Under the pieces are notes generated by a model. That model was given only the letters and a program-made list of their open reading frames with translations. It was not told where the DNA came from and made no database searches. A stretch of DNA of 64,000 nt from Campylorhamphus procurvoides (Eukaryota; Chordata; Aves; Passeriformes; Dendrocolaptidae). The stretch is from positions 303,744-367,743 of the forward strand of contig WBMV01005979.1 in NCBI GenBank assembly GCA_013396655.1. Direction: 5' to 3'. The position numbers and the translations under genes are program-made. Below, piece by piece: positions 34,449 through 47,466 of this stretch (the first letter of the stretch is position 1; each line of letters starts with the position of its first letter).

Positions 34449-37400
34449 GGAAACAAACAGCCTGGAGAAATTACATAGGCTGTACAAGGAGAGTGCCCAA
34501 TGGGTAGGTACTCCCATGGTCACCTTGGAAGTGGCAGTACTAAAGGGAAGACTTCAGGTTTCAGCTGTCAAAATGCTGCCTATTGTGCTGGCTGAGGTCC
34601 TGACAGGACCAGTGGGGAGAGACATCTTGAGCTGGTGGTGTGCCCCAGCCATCTATCTTAGCGTGTGATGTACTCTGCTTGTGGGACCTGTCTATTGCTT
34701 TCTCAGAGCTTATTTTAGACTGGATATTTAATGTTTGAAGTGCTGAGATGACTTCCACCTTAAATTTCCATTCCGTGTTCTGCCTTCTGCTTCTCACCAA
34801 ACCACAGCAAGAATTATGTCTGTATCTCTGCAAGACAAATGCCTGTTTATCAAACTGAAGTAAAACACCTTCTCTACCTCCCATAAGCATTTTGCAGTTA
34901 ACTTCAATAAATATTGTTAGTGATCAGGTTCTTTGGTATTGGAGACAGAGAATTCTCAAAGGTCCTAAAAACTGTGATGAATTACATAATTGAAAGTGTT
35001 TTCACGTATCATATGACCATATACTGAAAACACAGTTTTGGTCATTCAAGGACAGTAATTTCTTAAGCATGTTCTTGTAAATGTCTCTAAGAGTCTGATA
35101 AACATAAATTACACCTGATAGTTTTTCTGAGTTACCAAAAAATATGTATCATTGGGCTGATTTTTCCTGAGGGTTAACTAACTCACAGGACACTAAATGA
35201 CTCTGTTAGAGAAAGGCCAAACTACAATGCAACAGGGGGCATCATGATTGCAAAAGCCATTACTGCTTACATTGCTTGTTCCAACTAGTGTGGTGAGAGA
35301 ATGTCCCAGTGCAAAGGGCAGTGTGGCATCCTCAGCCTGCCCTTTTCTCTTGATTTGCTCTCAATTTTTCTCTTGAAAAAAAAAGAGTTCACAGTGAATT
35401 GCTTTTGAAAAATTACAGATCTACAGAATACTATAAGGGCAACAATTCATGCTGCAAATGGAAAGGGATTTGACAAATGTGGATTTTCTAGTTGAGAAAA
35501 ACAGTGAGCTGAAAAACGGGGATCTTGGGTGCATTTTCTGTGCTTGATGGGACTGTCTCAGATCTTATAGGTAGTTCTTATGCCATACAAGGTAAGTTTT
35601 CTCATGCTAATGACACTTCTTGCTCTATGGTGGTCTCACTAACTAATTCAGTGGGCATATAAAATGTCTCTGTTCTGATATGCTAGGAGCTTGAGATTTC
35701 TTCTTTCTTTCTGTAGGATCATTTCTGTACAGAAGCTAACTTAAATATTTACATCTATTCATTTGTGCTACTGTAATATCAATCAGGGCAATATCTGAAG
35801 ACCTTCACTTTATTTTAAGTGTGCAAACTATGTTTTTGCCACTCTAGATATGTGCTTTAGTAATGCACAAGTGAGACAGACTCTTGCATTTTGAAACAAA
35901 GCTGTTTGATAGTTTTCAACATTTGTTCTGAATAAAAGCAAAGCACAGAGGATTACTACCATCAAAGACATCTGCTAGGCAAGTGGCACAGCCAACATGC
36001 AGCACTGTGTAACTGTGGTGAAGGCAAAGTTCAAAGAGAAAGATGATGGCTGTTGACAACCCATTTCCCAACCTGTCTTTAGCTGCTGTATCTGCCTGTG
36101 AGTCCTATAGACATCTATGGCAAATAATCCTAAATTATTTCCATCTGAGGAAGCAAAGGAAAGCTTGAGAAGCTGAACATATTCAAATAAGATATAATCA
36201 GCTAATGGTCAGCCTGCAATTCCTTATTGTCTGGGGATCATGAGGACAGGGCATCCAACAATCTGATTGCCCCAGGGATTTCCAACCATGTATGATGTTG
36301 AGTGATACTTGGAAAAATAAGGCAGTAGAACTGGTTCTGGGTGGGACTGACAAATAAATAGGAATAGTATTTCTATAGAATGCATTGATTGCTGTTCGTA
36401 GTATCTTTTTCTTGTTATCATTATCTTTTTAGTTTCTGTCAGTGCCAATAAAACTAACAAGTGGTGTCTGGAAAAAGTTCAAAGATGGATCTTGAGCCTA
36501 ACATTGATCTACCTCTTCAGTTGGTGCCTTCTGGAAGGGAACAGCCTTGTCATCAAGAGGCAGATGTACAGTTTTGGGGTGCTTGCTGAAACTTCCCCTG
36601 ACTGCTGCTTATTTTGAGAGCCTTGGCTTCTCCTTGCTCTGGAGCTGGCATTCAGACATCAGTAATGACAGTCAGGCATTTGCTCTCCAGGTGAACATCC
36701 ACACATCTCAATCAGGGGACAAAAGACCAGCTGAGGGAAGTGGGATATGTGAATATTTACAGGCATGCAGAAAACATGATTTCCTGTTTAATGCTAATCA
36801 CAGACTTGAAAAAAACCAAACCAAAACAACAAACTAAAACCAGACAGGGCTGACAAAGGAAAAGCATTAGTCCAAGTTTGTTATTTGTCTGACAAATAAA
36901 TAAGAAGTGTATTTCCATGTTAATGTTCTCACTGAAATTTTTAGTATCATCTATTTGGTGTTACCCTATTTTGATCCATAAATACTTGCTGACTGCAAAA
37001 TACTGCAAAATTCGAACTGCAAAATACACTCTCTGTATATTTTTAGAACAAAGTGACCCCTATCCTATTTTTTCCACAGGGGAACAGCAAAATGTGGAAC
37101 AGTGATTGAGCTTTGAGTTTTGTATTTGCAGGGAGCTTTGCATACATTAATATGTTTGAAATTAATGATCCCTTAATTAGCAGGATAAACCAGAAAACTA
37201 AAGTAAGTATAGGATGACCGACTCTTCCTTTAAAATTGTCAGAACCTGTGAACCCCACTGATCTGAGAACTATCAGTGTTTAAAATGCCTATTAATTAAG
37301 ATTACAAAAGCCTGTGTATGACTAGGAAAAAAAAATAAATCTACTAATTAAAATAAAAGAAGCATTTTGGGAGTTTTTAAGAACTCTTTGCATATCAGAG

Positions 37401-38094
37401 AATGAAATCCAGTTTGGAAATACTCTTGTAGCACAGTTTACTAGGTGGTTTGCCTGAGATTAGACTAATCAGGTGCCACAGAAATAGCTGGCATTTGGTC
37501 TTACTGATGCATTACAAAAGTACACTGTTGCATTCCCTGCTCCCGTAAGCTTTGATTAAGATTTCACATTGCTGTTAGAAAAATACCTTGTTGCAGCAGT
37601 GAGGAAGTTTGCATTCTCCAGGTCCCTGTGGTTGGATGTTATGAATGAGAAAAATTTGTTTAAGAAGGGGTGTGATCTGAATTAAAACAGAGTCTTCTGC
37701 TTGCCAGCTCTAATAGCAGAGCAGAGCAGAGCAGGCTGAAATTGTGTTTATTAAGCAGATAAGATAAAAACAAATAAGAAAAAGGAGGTGGTGAAAAGAT
37801 AGAAGAGACTGCCTAATAAAACTGGGGGAAGTTTTGCAGCTGAGACTTGAGTGTGGGTGCAGTCAGCATGCTCAAGGGCAGGGCTTTTGGAGGGACCTGG
37901 GCAGCCTGGAGGAAGAGCCAGCAGCAACCTCCTGAAATTTTATTAGAAAAAACGAAAAGTTCTGCCCCTAGGCAGTGAGAACCATGGCAGTAAGGCAGAC
38001 TGGGGTGCTCTTTGGGTTTGAAAGATCAGATTAGGGTGATCAGAGCATGAGCAAGCATTGGGTCTGATAACAACAGTGTCCTGGTTTTATGATT

Positions 38095-38430
38095 ACAAAC
38101 AGAGCCACCAGAGCACGGGAAGTGATTTCCTCCTCAGCTCAATATTTTTTACACTACTTTTAGGCTACTGGATCCAATTCTGGGCTCCCCAGTTCAAGAC
38201 AAACATCGATAAACTGGAGGGAGTTCAGCAGAGGCCACTACAACGGCAGAGGAGGAAGGGCACTTGCCTAGCGAAGAGAAGCTGGGGAAGGACTTGGACT
38301 TGTTCGGCCTGGTAAGGAGACGGCTTTGAGGGCACTGAACAGCAGTCCCCAGGCACTACAGTGAGGATGGAGCCAGACTCTTCAAAGGGGTGTGTGGTGG
38401 GAGTATGTACACATTGAAGCTGACCTTGCA
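38095..38430 (+). mobile_element. Diverged CR1 LINE fragment, older subfamily
   Basis: GAGCACGGGAAGTGATTTCC, then GGATCCAATTCTGGGCTCCC, AGTTCAAGACAAACATCG and GGAGGGAGTTCAGCAGAGGC follow the order of the CR1 ORF2 C-terminal region ([21 protein letters not shown], then KLE.VQQR). The later block GGGAAGGACTTGGACTTGTTC also fits. The translation YWIQFWAPQFKTNIDKLEGV at 38164-38223 shows it directly. Several deletions and the lack of a clear 3' end make it older than the other CR1 pieces. Confidence 0.75.
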
Positions 38431-39567
38431 TGTGGCAAGAGGTTGCATTAGAAATATGAAGTCCCTTGCAAACTGACCTATCCTATGTTCCTATAAATAG
38501 CAAGAAAGAAGAGTAAATAATGTAAATAAAATATCATAACAATTTGTCTGCCAGAGTTTCACATGCAGAAAGGTCTTTTCCAAAGTGAGTCACAAGTGCT
38601 TTTAATGCACCGGTGTGGTAATACAAAAAGGTGGTGTAGAGGATTAGCAGATGGATTTACTGGTGGATAATACAACTGTTCCACTCTGTGAGCAAAACAA
38701 GGCTTCTGAAGTGTTGAAAGTGAAGTAAAAACTGCAGAGAAAAAGAGAGACTTTAAGACAGTTGACTTGGCAGGGCAGTTGGCGAGGCTATGAGAGGTGC
38801 TCAGGCAGGCATAAATATTCAGTCTGGGGCTGGACGTGGGTCTCTGAGACCTCATGAATAATAAGAAATGAAAAAAACACACTAAAGAGCCTTAGAAGCA
38901 TGCTGATTGGTTTTATTTAGGAGTGACTGAGATCCTTGTGGGTAGAAACTAAAATCAGAGGACAAGATAAATGCATAATTCAAAGTTATAGGAGAACATG
39001 AGTCACATGCTGAATGCCACAAAATCAAGTCTCAGGCTCAGAGATACCATTAAAATACCGTAGTTAAAAATCAGCATTCTCTTTCTGAAGGAAGTTGCAG
39101 CCAATTTGCTGATTAATCCTCCTTCAATCCTGTACAACAAGTACTCTTTGGCCTACATAAAAAGCATCAGAGGCTAAAAATCCAGGGCCCTTGAATACAT
39201 TTTTTAATGAAGCTATTTTAATCAGTGTTGAAGAATTATATATATTCAGGGAGACTGTACATTTTGGCTGATATTTAATGGGTGGCTGAGCTTTATGTTT
39301 TGTATCACTGACTTGAATACTGCCCAGGACTGAAGTGGTTGGATATCATGGGTACCATCTGCTGGTTTCAGTCCAGTTTCTAGTGGGCAGGTGTCCATAC
39401 TATGAAAAGCCATCATCACCATTGACACTAATTTGTATCTTTATTGAGAATCAGAGTAGAGAGGCAAATATTCAAATGTGTGTGACTCCTGAATAGCTCT
39501 GTCAGAGACAGAAATGGAGTACTAGAATAAGATGGAGATATCACAGGAAAATACCCATAGCCTATAT

Positions 39568-39623
39568 TTTTACATATAGATGTATATGTGTATATGTATA
39601 TATATGTACACACACACACACAC
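39568..39623. repeat. (TA/TG)n(CA)8 compound microsatellite
   Basis: Alternating TA and TG steps lead into eight AC units at 39608-39623. It is likely polymorphic in length. Confidence 0.85.
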
Positions 39624-42600
39624 TTTACTTATAAACTGCTGAGAGAAATAAAGTTTCCAATGTTTTAAATTTTATTGTCCAAAAATTCACATTGCGATAA
39701 GGCCACATAAAGTTTACCTTGCAATCAAACTGCCTTTCTGAAGTTCACTTCGTCACAAAGTCTACTTTATCTAGTGTATTTTCAAATTATTTTCTTGTAC
39801 AAGAGCTTTTCCAGTTAAAAAACAGAGTAGAGAACTACATCTCCATACCTTAACTCACCTCCCTGCAGTCACAGAATGTGGCACTTCGAGAGCCCCATTA
39901 ATGCTCACAGTTTCCCCCATCAGTTGGCTGCTCCTTTGCAAAAGGAGGGTGTTTCAGAAGAAGGCCATTGAGTAGGGGTGTGGTTGTTAGATTAATTTCA
40001 GGCTTTGGCACCTTTTCTGAAACTGCAGGAATATACCTGCCTCCTGGATTAGCAATAGAAAGTGAAGACAGATCTTTGCACAACCCATCTCCTGAGGAAG
40101 TCCCAGCTGCCCTCCCAGCCTCAAGTGGAGCAACTGGTGGAGCAGATTATGAGCAGGACAAAAAAAAACGTTATGACAAAGGGAGTTACAAGGACAAATT
40201 TCTCCCTTTCTTTCTACATAAAAAATTAGAGTAGTTGTCAGGGCATTAGAATTACCAAAGTAACCAAACATTTCATGATATGGTTCATGCTAGAAATAGA
40301 AATGTATCCTTTGATATTCTCACCTTCATGAAAATGATGCACTCACCTACCCAATCCAGCAGTCACCCTACAGCCTTTGGTTGTGATCTTAAAATTAGTT
40401 TATATGATCTGGTGCTAATAAAGAGATAGCTAGAAAAGGAAGTTGTATAGACATACTTAGCCAAAATATAGAGACACATATCCAAAGGAAAATACATTAC
40501 ATTATGCAGTATTTTCTTTAGAAAGTGCAAAGCTTCTGTTAGAATTGATAGAACTTCTTCATAGTTTTACATTACTTACTGTAATAAGGGTGTATCCAAT
40601 AAAGCTAGTAAATAAAAAAACATGTCCAGTGTAAGGAAATGGCTTGCCTTATCCTGTTTTACTGGCAGAGTTTCTTCCCATGGCTGCTTTTTAAGTGTGG
40701 CACTTGTGGTGTTTAAATCTTATGCCCTCCAAAGAAATCTACTGCAGAATTAAATTTCTGAGTGCTGACAGATTTTGATATATAGGATACTTAGCCTTGC
40801 AGGCCCACCCAAATCTGTGGGAAATGAAGTTTGCACTTTTTCTTGCTTTGCCACCTGCCATAAACACCTAACACTCAACAATTCATGCAACAGGAACACT
40901 GTTGCCTGGCTTTGTCATTTGTGGTTAAAAACATAGCTTGGAAAATAAATGCATTGCTACATTTCCTCCATCATTATATCAGCTTATTCCCGAGTGAATA
41001 AGAAGTGTATTCGGGATTGTTTTGAGATGGTTTAACAGCTGTCAAGAGATTTAATTGGACTTCTGTTGAGTAGTTTTGAAGACTGGTTCCCTAGTGTCTC
41101 TATAAACACTCTCACAGTCCTATACCAGTGTCAAAAATCCTGCATGAAATGACAGTACTGCCAAGGGGACAGGGATTGGAAAGAGTGAAAGAGTTTGAAC
41201 ATTTCTTTTTTGCTGCTGTTGTGCCTTGTCCCTTTTGACTGTTTCATGTTGCAAAGTCATGGACTGGGAGAATTCTAGAAAAGTAACCAGGACAGCTCAC
41301 ACATAACCATCACAACTTTGTTGATGTTAGACACCTCACAGAAATCCACAATTTCGGGGACAGAATAGTGAGGCACCAGCACTTTCCACCGGCAAAGCTG
41401 AGCCATTTTCAGATGCAAGTTGCAAGAACTCTGAGTGAGAAGAAAAGGCAAGTGAAAATTTACTTTATAGCCTGGTCATGAGTGTGACCAGAGACCAAAA
41501 GGAAAGACCCTGAATTCCATGGTTACTGACATTCTCAATGTTTGGGAACAATTTTATTATCTTTGTCTTTTGGTTTGTTTGGGGTTTTTTAATAAAAAAA
41601 CATTTCTCTTATTAGTTTAAAATTTGTTGCTCAGATAATCCATTAACAGTGAAATCACATAATTAGAAAACACATTTTAGGAACATAGGGTTTAGTTTAT
41701 ATGTCCTGGAAAGTCTTTCCAGTCAGCTATAGTACATCTAAAGGAGATTTCTGTCTAGAAATGTAGAAGAAACTTGCTCCTAGTGGACAAGAAGAGAGAG
41801 ATGAGATGCTTTCTATTTTCTAATATCTATATACAGAGCAGCATTACTTTCCTTGTTCATGGAGTTCAAGTAATGAATGTACAAACCTCAGGTTGTGTAA
41901 AAAATTCTGTCACTCCTAATAAATCATACCCTGTGCTGGAAAACAATATAGTCCACCAGCAGCAGAATTAAACTGAAAGATACCCTGATCTGCTGGGCTC
42001 TGCTTCAAGCCATTTCACTGCAAGACAAAGCAAATGCCTCACCCCAAGTCATGTCAAGATTCAAATTCAGCAAAGGGCCCTTTCTTATTCAGTATGAGAC
42101 TACCATGCCCTCTCTTTGTGTTAGCCCAGTGTCCCACATTCTTTGTCTCTTCCTTTAACTACCTGATTTCTGATTCATACTGAACAGCACTTCCCAGAGG
42201 TTTCATCAGAGTGAAAGGGATTATAAATCAAATCACTTTTATATTCTACAAGTACAGGAGATTGTTGTAAATGTGACATTGGGGTAAAATAACCCCTTTG
42301 GAGTTTATTAGAGCTCCAAAACATCAGAACGCAGTCCCATTTCCAAGCATGGAAAAAGCACTCCCCTTAAAAAATTAAGAGCTTCCCACATGCAACATTT
42401 TTATAGAGAATAACTTTCTTACTGTTAAAATGACAAACAAAAAGAAAGCATCATAAAAAAAGACCTGGCAATCACTTGATTACAACATCACTTGGTTGAC
42501 ACTTTAATAAAAGTGGCATTTAAATAATATTGGATATTAAAATGTAAGATGAAAATAAAGGGGACATTCGGATCCTAGGATTATTTTTTTAATAAAATTG

Positions 42601-43149
42601 AGTTACTTTGCAATATCTTTATCTGTTGATATGATTCAAAGGACAATTTCAGCTTAGTGTCAGGAAAAATATAGAATGGATGAAGGAAAGCCATATTGCA
42701 TGTACAAGGAAGGATTGCTCCCTAGTCCAAATACTATTTTCCCTTAAATTTTGTTTTACAGCAAAATACAACCATGCCAGCATTAGAAGAGCATTAGTGG
42801 ACCCAAAGTTGTCAATTACAGCATTTGTTTACTACCCGCAATCCTGGCCTTCCCAAAGAGGTTTTTATTTTTATCTTTATGGGAAGGACAGAAATTTCTC
42901 AATACCATGTCACTTAAAATACAATGTTGTTTCAGTTTTTCTGAAAAGCAAATCACTAAAAGTGTGAAGTGCTATGATGGTGCTCCATCCTATACCTTAA
43001 TGTTTTCCCAATGTTCTACTGATAAAAAATTATGAGCCTTGTTAAAGTTATTAGCCTTGAAGATCCTGTCTAATTCTGGAAAGCTTGTCTCCTTTTTACC
43101 ACTTTATCATAACTTGCACTGTTCGAATCACGACTTCACTGAGAACACC

Positions 43150-43300
43150 ATTGCCTCTAATTAAATCTTACCCCGAAATTTGTTCATCTACTGCCTCTGG
43201 TGACTTTGTGAATCTGAGATTGTAATTAGAAATTGCAAATTAGAATTGACAATTGAGTCCATGACTGAATGTTGATAAACAGTTCTTGCACAGCTGGGAA
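43150..43300. other. Candidate conserved non-coding block
   Basis: AATTAAATC near 43159, TGTAATTAG at 43221-43229, and a run of AAATTGCAAATTAG, AATTGACAATTGAG motifs give four or five homeodomain-type cores in about 150 non-repetitive bases. The call rests on motif density alone. Confidence 0.2.
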
Positions 43301-44277
43301 GAAATAAAATCTCCGTCAATGTATCAGCTATATTGGCTCCATAGAGTTAACACAGGCAAAAAGTACTAAAAGCTTACTTTTGTCATTAAAGTGAACAGAT
43401 CTGCCTCTGAACACATTAAAGTGACAAATCTGATGAGTTAGGTGGTGACATTTTTGCATAGTTAATCTTCAGGATATGGCTGAAGTTTAAAGCATGTTAC
43501 ACTGATCTGGAACATATTTCAATAGAGTAAAAGATAGGGCCACAATCAGTGCAGAGGGAATGACATGGGGAAACCAGTTTCATTGAGATGGTGGCCTTTG
43601 AGAGCATAAAACCTTTAATCTCAACAGATTTTTATTGCCTATGGTAAGTTGTCCAGGCAGAACAACTGACCAAACTATATACTCGAGCAAGCTGAGATGG
43701 AGCACTGTCTAGTGTAGGAAACATGAGCCTGGGGCAACCCAGCCTCTGCTAAAGCTGCAAGTCGAGCTGAAGACCACTGCTTACTACTTGTGTGGTCTCT
43801 CTTATGGAACTGCATGGCACTGGCTGTCTCCTAGGCCTGCTTCTGAGTTCTAGTTTTACTCAGTTCCTTGAATAATGAAAATCCTTCCCTGTTTTGGTGT
43901 GAGATAACCAGCAGCTCTTACTTAAAAATCCCAGGCACTGACATACTCTCCTCCTATCAGGGCAGAACTGTACCATCCAGAGAACCTGTAATACCCAGAA
44001 GTATTAAGGAATAATGATTTGCACGTGTTTGATGAATGGAATTTTTTCATGAGTCATCAGGGTACGATCTTAGTTCCCCGAATTTACAGTGAATGCATGT
44101 TATGCAGTAAATACATGTCCATGTATTGGTGTTTGGGGTTGTACTATATCCCTCTCCCCACCCATTGTCCTGACCCTAGGGTATTTTCAAGGAAATATTG
44201 AAGGAAGTTCTCCATTTGTAAGCCACCTCTTGTGGCTTCATACAGTCCTCTGACCTCCCGATTTTCAAACTGACTTC

Positions 44278-44400
44278 ACAGAATCACAGAATCATAAATT
44301 AGTTGGGTTTTGAATATCTCCAGAGAAGAAGACTCCAACAACCTCTCTGAGCACCCTGTTCCAGTGCTCTTTCACCCTCAAGACTTCCTATCTCTCAAGT
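44278..44400 (-). mobile_element. CR1 LINE 3' end, short and internally deleted
   Basis: ACAGAATCACAGAATCATAA at 44278-44297 is the reverse complement of the CR1 terminal repeat. TATCTCCAGAGAAGAAGACT, CAACAACCTCTCTGAGCACC and CTGTTCCAGTGCTCTTTCAC then follow the CR1 ORF2 C-terminus in reverse. The part of the 3' UTR that normally separates them is missing. Its right edge is approximate. Confidence 0.85.
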
Positions 44401-45848
44401 ATTTTTACCCACGGGAGATTTGCAAGTTAAGTAGAATTAAAAATATAATTGAGTTTAGCATCTCACAAGTAAGCTTTGCAGAAAATCAGGAGCAGAAAAG
44501 CTGAGACCAGTATATGTGTGGCAGTCATAAAGGTAGCTAAGGATGTTGAAGACAGAATAACCAGTAGATACCCATAGGGAAAAATCCAATTTGCCATCTT
44601 CATGACAATAATCCTATTGCTCAGATCTGTAGACCAACATATGGCAAGCAATATATTTTTCTTAGAAGCTGCTTATTGTATACCTGATACATCTATAGGA
44701 GAAAGAGGCCTAATGTCATGTGGTCTTGGGTGCTGTGGCTGTTCATTATGAGATCAGAAATACATTTCATAGGCCAAACTTCATCTGAAACAAATCACTT
44801 CAGCTTCATAGGCTTTCTTGGGGCAAGATCAATTTACACCAGCCAAGGATATTGTGGGCTATCTGCAATCTTCAAAACTGTTGCCTGATGCTGGAGTGCC
44901 AGATTCTCATTCTTCCAAATGCCAAATTCATATTTTGAAATAGAAACAATACCGACAAATTACAGAGACTATACGAGGACTGGCAGGCCTGATTTCCCAT
45001 TATGCTTCCTCTGTCTGAACTAACATGGAGGTGAATGAGGCCCTCAAAGCATGCAACAGTGCAGTGCAGGAGTGTTTGTAGGCACATTTACCAGGCAGGC
45101 TTGTTTTCTTAAATAAACTGAAAAATATAAGTAGAGAAAAGCAGTAGATTTGTGGATCTGAGTCATGCATGCTTGCTGCATTTCATTAAACTTTATTCTT
45201 TTTAAATGTATTCACACTCTCAGGACTCACAATCCATGTGATTGTACTATCATGTAGAAAGAAAGCTCACTAAATACTATTTGAAAAAGGAACATTAAGT
45301 AGCACGGTATCTTGAGGGCTAATTATATGGTGAGGTAATAGAACAGAAAATAAACAGGACTAATGAAACTACCAGATGATACTTTATAAGAATTTCATCA
45401 CACACTTGTGTGAATGGAAAAATCATTTCTTGAAGAGTTCAGAGCAGAAGTACAGTATAGTAACATAGGATACACTTCAGAAAAATGGGGGAAATACCTA
45501 AGACAAGGATTTCAATCTGAGAGAAAACTGAAAAATAATAGTGGTAAAATAAGGTGTGGAATGACTTATCTATTTATTATCTGCCCTCCAACAATGTGTT
45601 TGCTGTTGTACTAAACCAGTATATTCATTCAGTCACTGATGGTCTTGAAGACATATACACTCAAATGGCAACATACCTGTGGACACACTAACATGGAAGT
45701 TGCTCATCTGTCCTGAGCCATGTTGTAGCTATTTACCCTAAGGTTTTGGGTTTTTTTCTGTCAACTTGTCCTCCTTCCATGGCCTGTGGATAGAGACTGA
45801 CTGCCTCAGGGGACATTTCCTCTCATCCTAAAATGCTTATCTAAATGG
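44401..45848. other. Unique DNA, no gene
   Basis: AT-rich with no supported feature. Short frames on both strands are without context. Confidence 0.5.
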
Positions 45849-46630
45849 GATGGTCAGTGGCAGACAGACTATTTGGCGGCCAGTAACTAGCAGTGTATCC
45901 CATAGGTCAATTCCGGGCTCAGTTCTGTTTAAAGTCTTCATTAATTACCTGGGTGGTGAGGTGGAATGTAGCCTCAGCAAACTTGCTGATGACCAGGGGA
46001 AATGGCTGATTCTCCAGATGGTCATGCTCACATCCAGAGTAACCTTTGACAGGCTGGAAAAATAGGTCAACAGGAACAACAGGAAGTTCAACAAGATAAA
46101 GTCCAAAGTTCTGCACCTGAGGAAAAACAATCCTAAGTGCCAGTATACACTGGGGGTCACCTGACTGGAAAACAGCTTTTCGAGAAAGGGCTTGGGGGTT
46201 CTGGTGGGCACCAAGGTAAACATGAACAAGCAATGTGCCCTTACAGTAAAGAAGGGGAATGTTATCCTGGACTGCATTAGGCAAAATAGTGCCAGCAGGT
46301 CAAGGGAGCTGATCCTTCTCCTCTACTCAGCGCTGGTGAGGCCACACCTAGCGTGCTGTGTCCAGAGCTAAGCTCCCCAGTACAAAGAAGATGTGGACAT
46401 CCTGGAAAGGACACCAAGATTATTAAGGGATTGGTCTGCAAATCATGTCCTCTAGGGTGTGGCTAAGGACTCTGCGTTTGTCTAGTTTGGAGAAAGGGAA
46501 GCTGAGAGGCAACCTCGTTGTTCTCTTCACCTTCCTGAGGAGGGGAAGTGGAGAGGGATTTGCTGCTCTCTTCCTCCTGGTATCCAGTGAGAGGACACAT
46601 GAGAATGGTTCAAAGCTGCATCAGGGAAAT
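45849..46630 (+). mobile_element. CR1 LINE, reverse-transcriptase palm to C-terminal region
   Basis: The left part reads FKVFINYLGGEVECSLSKLA followed by DDQG. LADD (45982-45993) is the worn form of the catalytic Y/FADD box, with its first residue changed. Next come KFNKIKSKVLHLRKNN, an LGVLVGTKVNMNKQC-like block, [10 protein letters not shown] (46327-46356) and SLEKGKLRGNLVVLFTFLRR. Frame shifts and stops break it several times. It is cut off near 46630 and lacks the 3' UTR and terminal repeat. It is the only plus-strand CR1 here that still shows the palm domain. Confidence 0.88.
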
Positions 46631-46647
46631 GTAGATGTCTACATATA

Positions 46648-46679
46648 AGCCATTTACCTAAGCTCCCATTATAGTGAAC
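46648..46679. repeat. Short match to 60389-60420
   Basis: AAGCCATTTACC followed by TAAGCTCCCATTATAGTGAA resembles AAGCCATTTACC with TTGCTTCCCGTTGTAGTGGA at 60389-60420. About 25 of 32 positions are identical on the same strand. It is probably two fragments of an old dispersed repeat. The family is unknown. Confidence 0.35.
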
Positions 46680-47386
46680 TAAAATCCATCCAGTACATTC
46701 AACAGTCTTTATACTATTGACTAGAAATCTGCATTTGGGCAGCTGAATAACTCTCAAAGCTCCACAGACTCATGAAGGTAGGAAATGATTTATGCAAACA
46801 TTGCCTTGAGCTTTGGGAACCACAGGTATGTTCAAAGCAGTGCATGAAAATTATTTCAGTGGAATCTACTTTAGACTGAGGGTTACATTAGTCAAACCCA
46901 TTGTTTTCACCTTTGTTCTTATTTGGCCCATTCACAATCATTTTCATGCACTCCTATTATAAAAACTTGTGCATGGGTCTCCTACCATATGCATCTTCCC
47001 ACTGCTGGTTAGTAGTTTATCAGAAGCAAGAAACTTTTAGAATTTGGGAGATTCTTAGCAACCATTTTAAAACCTCCATTGACTATGCTCATGGGTAGTC
47101 ACCAAATATGTTTTGTCTAAATTCTCATTTTCTACCAAAAGGTATTCTGCAAAAATGTTATCCAAATGATATCTTGTATTGTTTGTTGTAGTTTACATAT
47201 TATCATGTTCCATATGTTGTAGACTCTTTACTTTCAAGGCAAGAAACAGTGATACAAATACAAATTTATCATCCTGATCTCTTCTTTCCTGATGTTTGGA
47301 TAATGGGTAAAATTTCCTGACTGGAACTACCTGTCCACCCATCATTTTTTTTTTGTTTTTTTGTATTCCTCCCCCTTCCCCTCCCC
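46680..47386. other. Unique DNA to the gap
   Basis: No gene. The last 42 bases (47345-47386) are T10-G-T7 followed by a C/T-only tract that runs into the gap. Confidence 0.6.
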
Positions 47387-47466
47387 NNNNNNNNNNNNNN
47401 NNNNNNNNNNNNNNNNNNNNNNNNNNNNNNNNNNNNNNNNNNNNNNNNNNNNNNNNNNNNNNNNNN
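47387..47466. other. Assembly gap, 80 N
   Basis: Eighty undetermined bases. The left side is a pyrimidine tract ending CCCCCTTCCCCTCCCC. The right side, after about 18 ordinary bases, is purine-rich with A9-G-A8 at 47500-47517. The gap therefore lies in low-complexity DNA and probably reflects sequencing or assembly failure. The true length may differ from 80. Confidence 0.99.

Larger units (their letters stand above)
30986..38094. other. Long unique stretch, no gene
   Basis: About 7.1 kb with no supported gene. Simple sequence: TA/TG at 32498-32518 and a 16-base T run at 34433-34448. Frames such as 32220-32606 plus (128 codons) and 34561-34890 minus have no splice signals or family resemblance. 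Confidence 0.5.
38431..44277. other. Long unique stretch, no gene
   Basis: About 5.8 kb. A TA/TG/CA microsatellite sits at 39568-39623, and an AT-rich candidate conserved block at 43150-43300. Frames at 39968-40234 plus and 42680-42967 plus are open for 88-95 codons but lack splice signals or family resemblance. Confidence 0.5.

Noticed and set aside
39968..40234. 88-codon plus-strand frame suspected as a viral gag relic
   Set aside because: No zinc knuckle, protease or capsid motif is visible, and there are no LTRs beside it.
36894..41015. 15-mer AATAAGAAGTGTATT shared by two sites about 4.1 kb apart
   Set aside because: A match of this length is expected by chance in 64 kb of AT-rich DNA, and the flanks do not align.
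40984..41016. TCCCGA / TCGGGA inverted repeat
   Set aside because: Only six base pairs of stem. Too short to argue for a functional hairpin.
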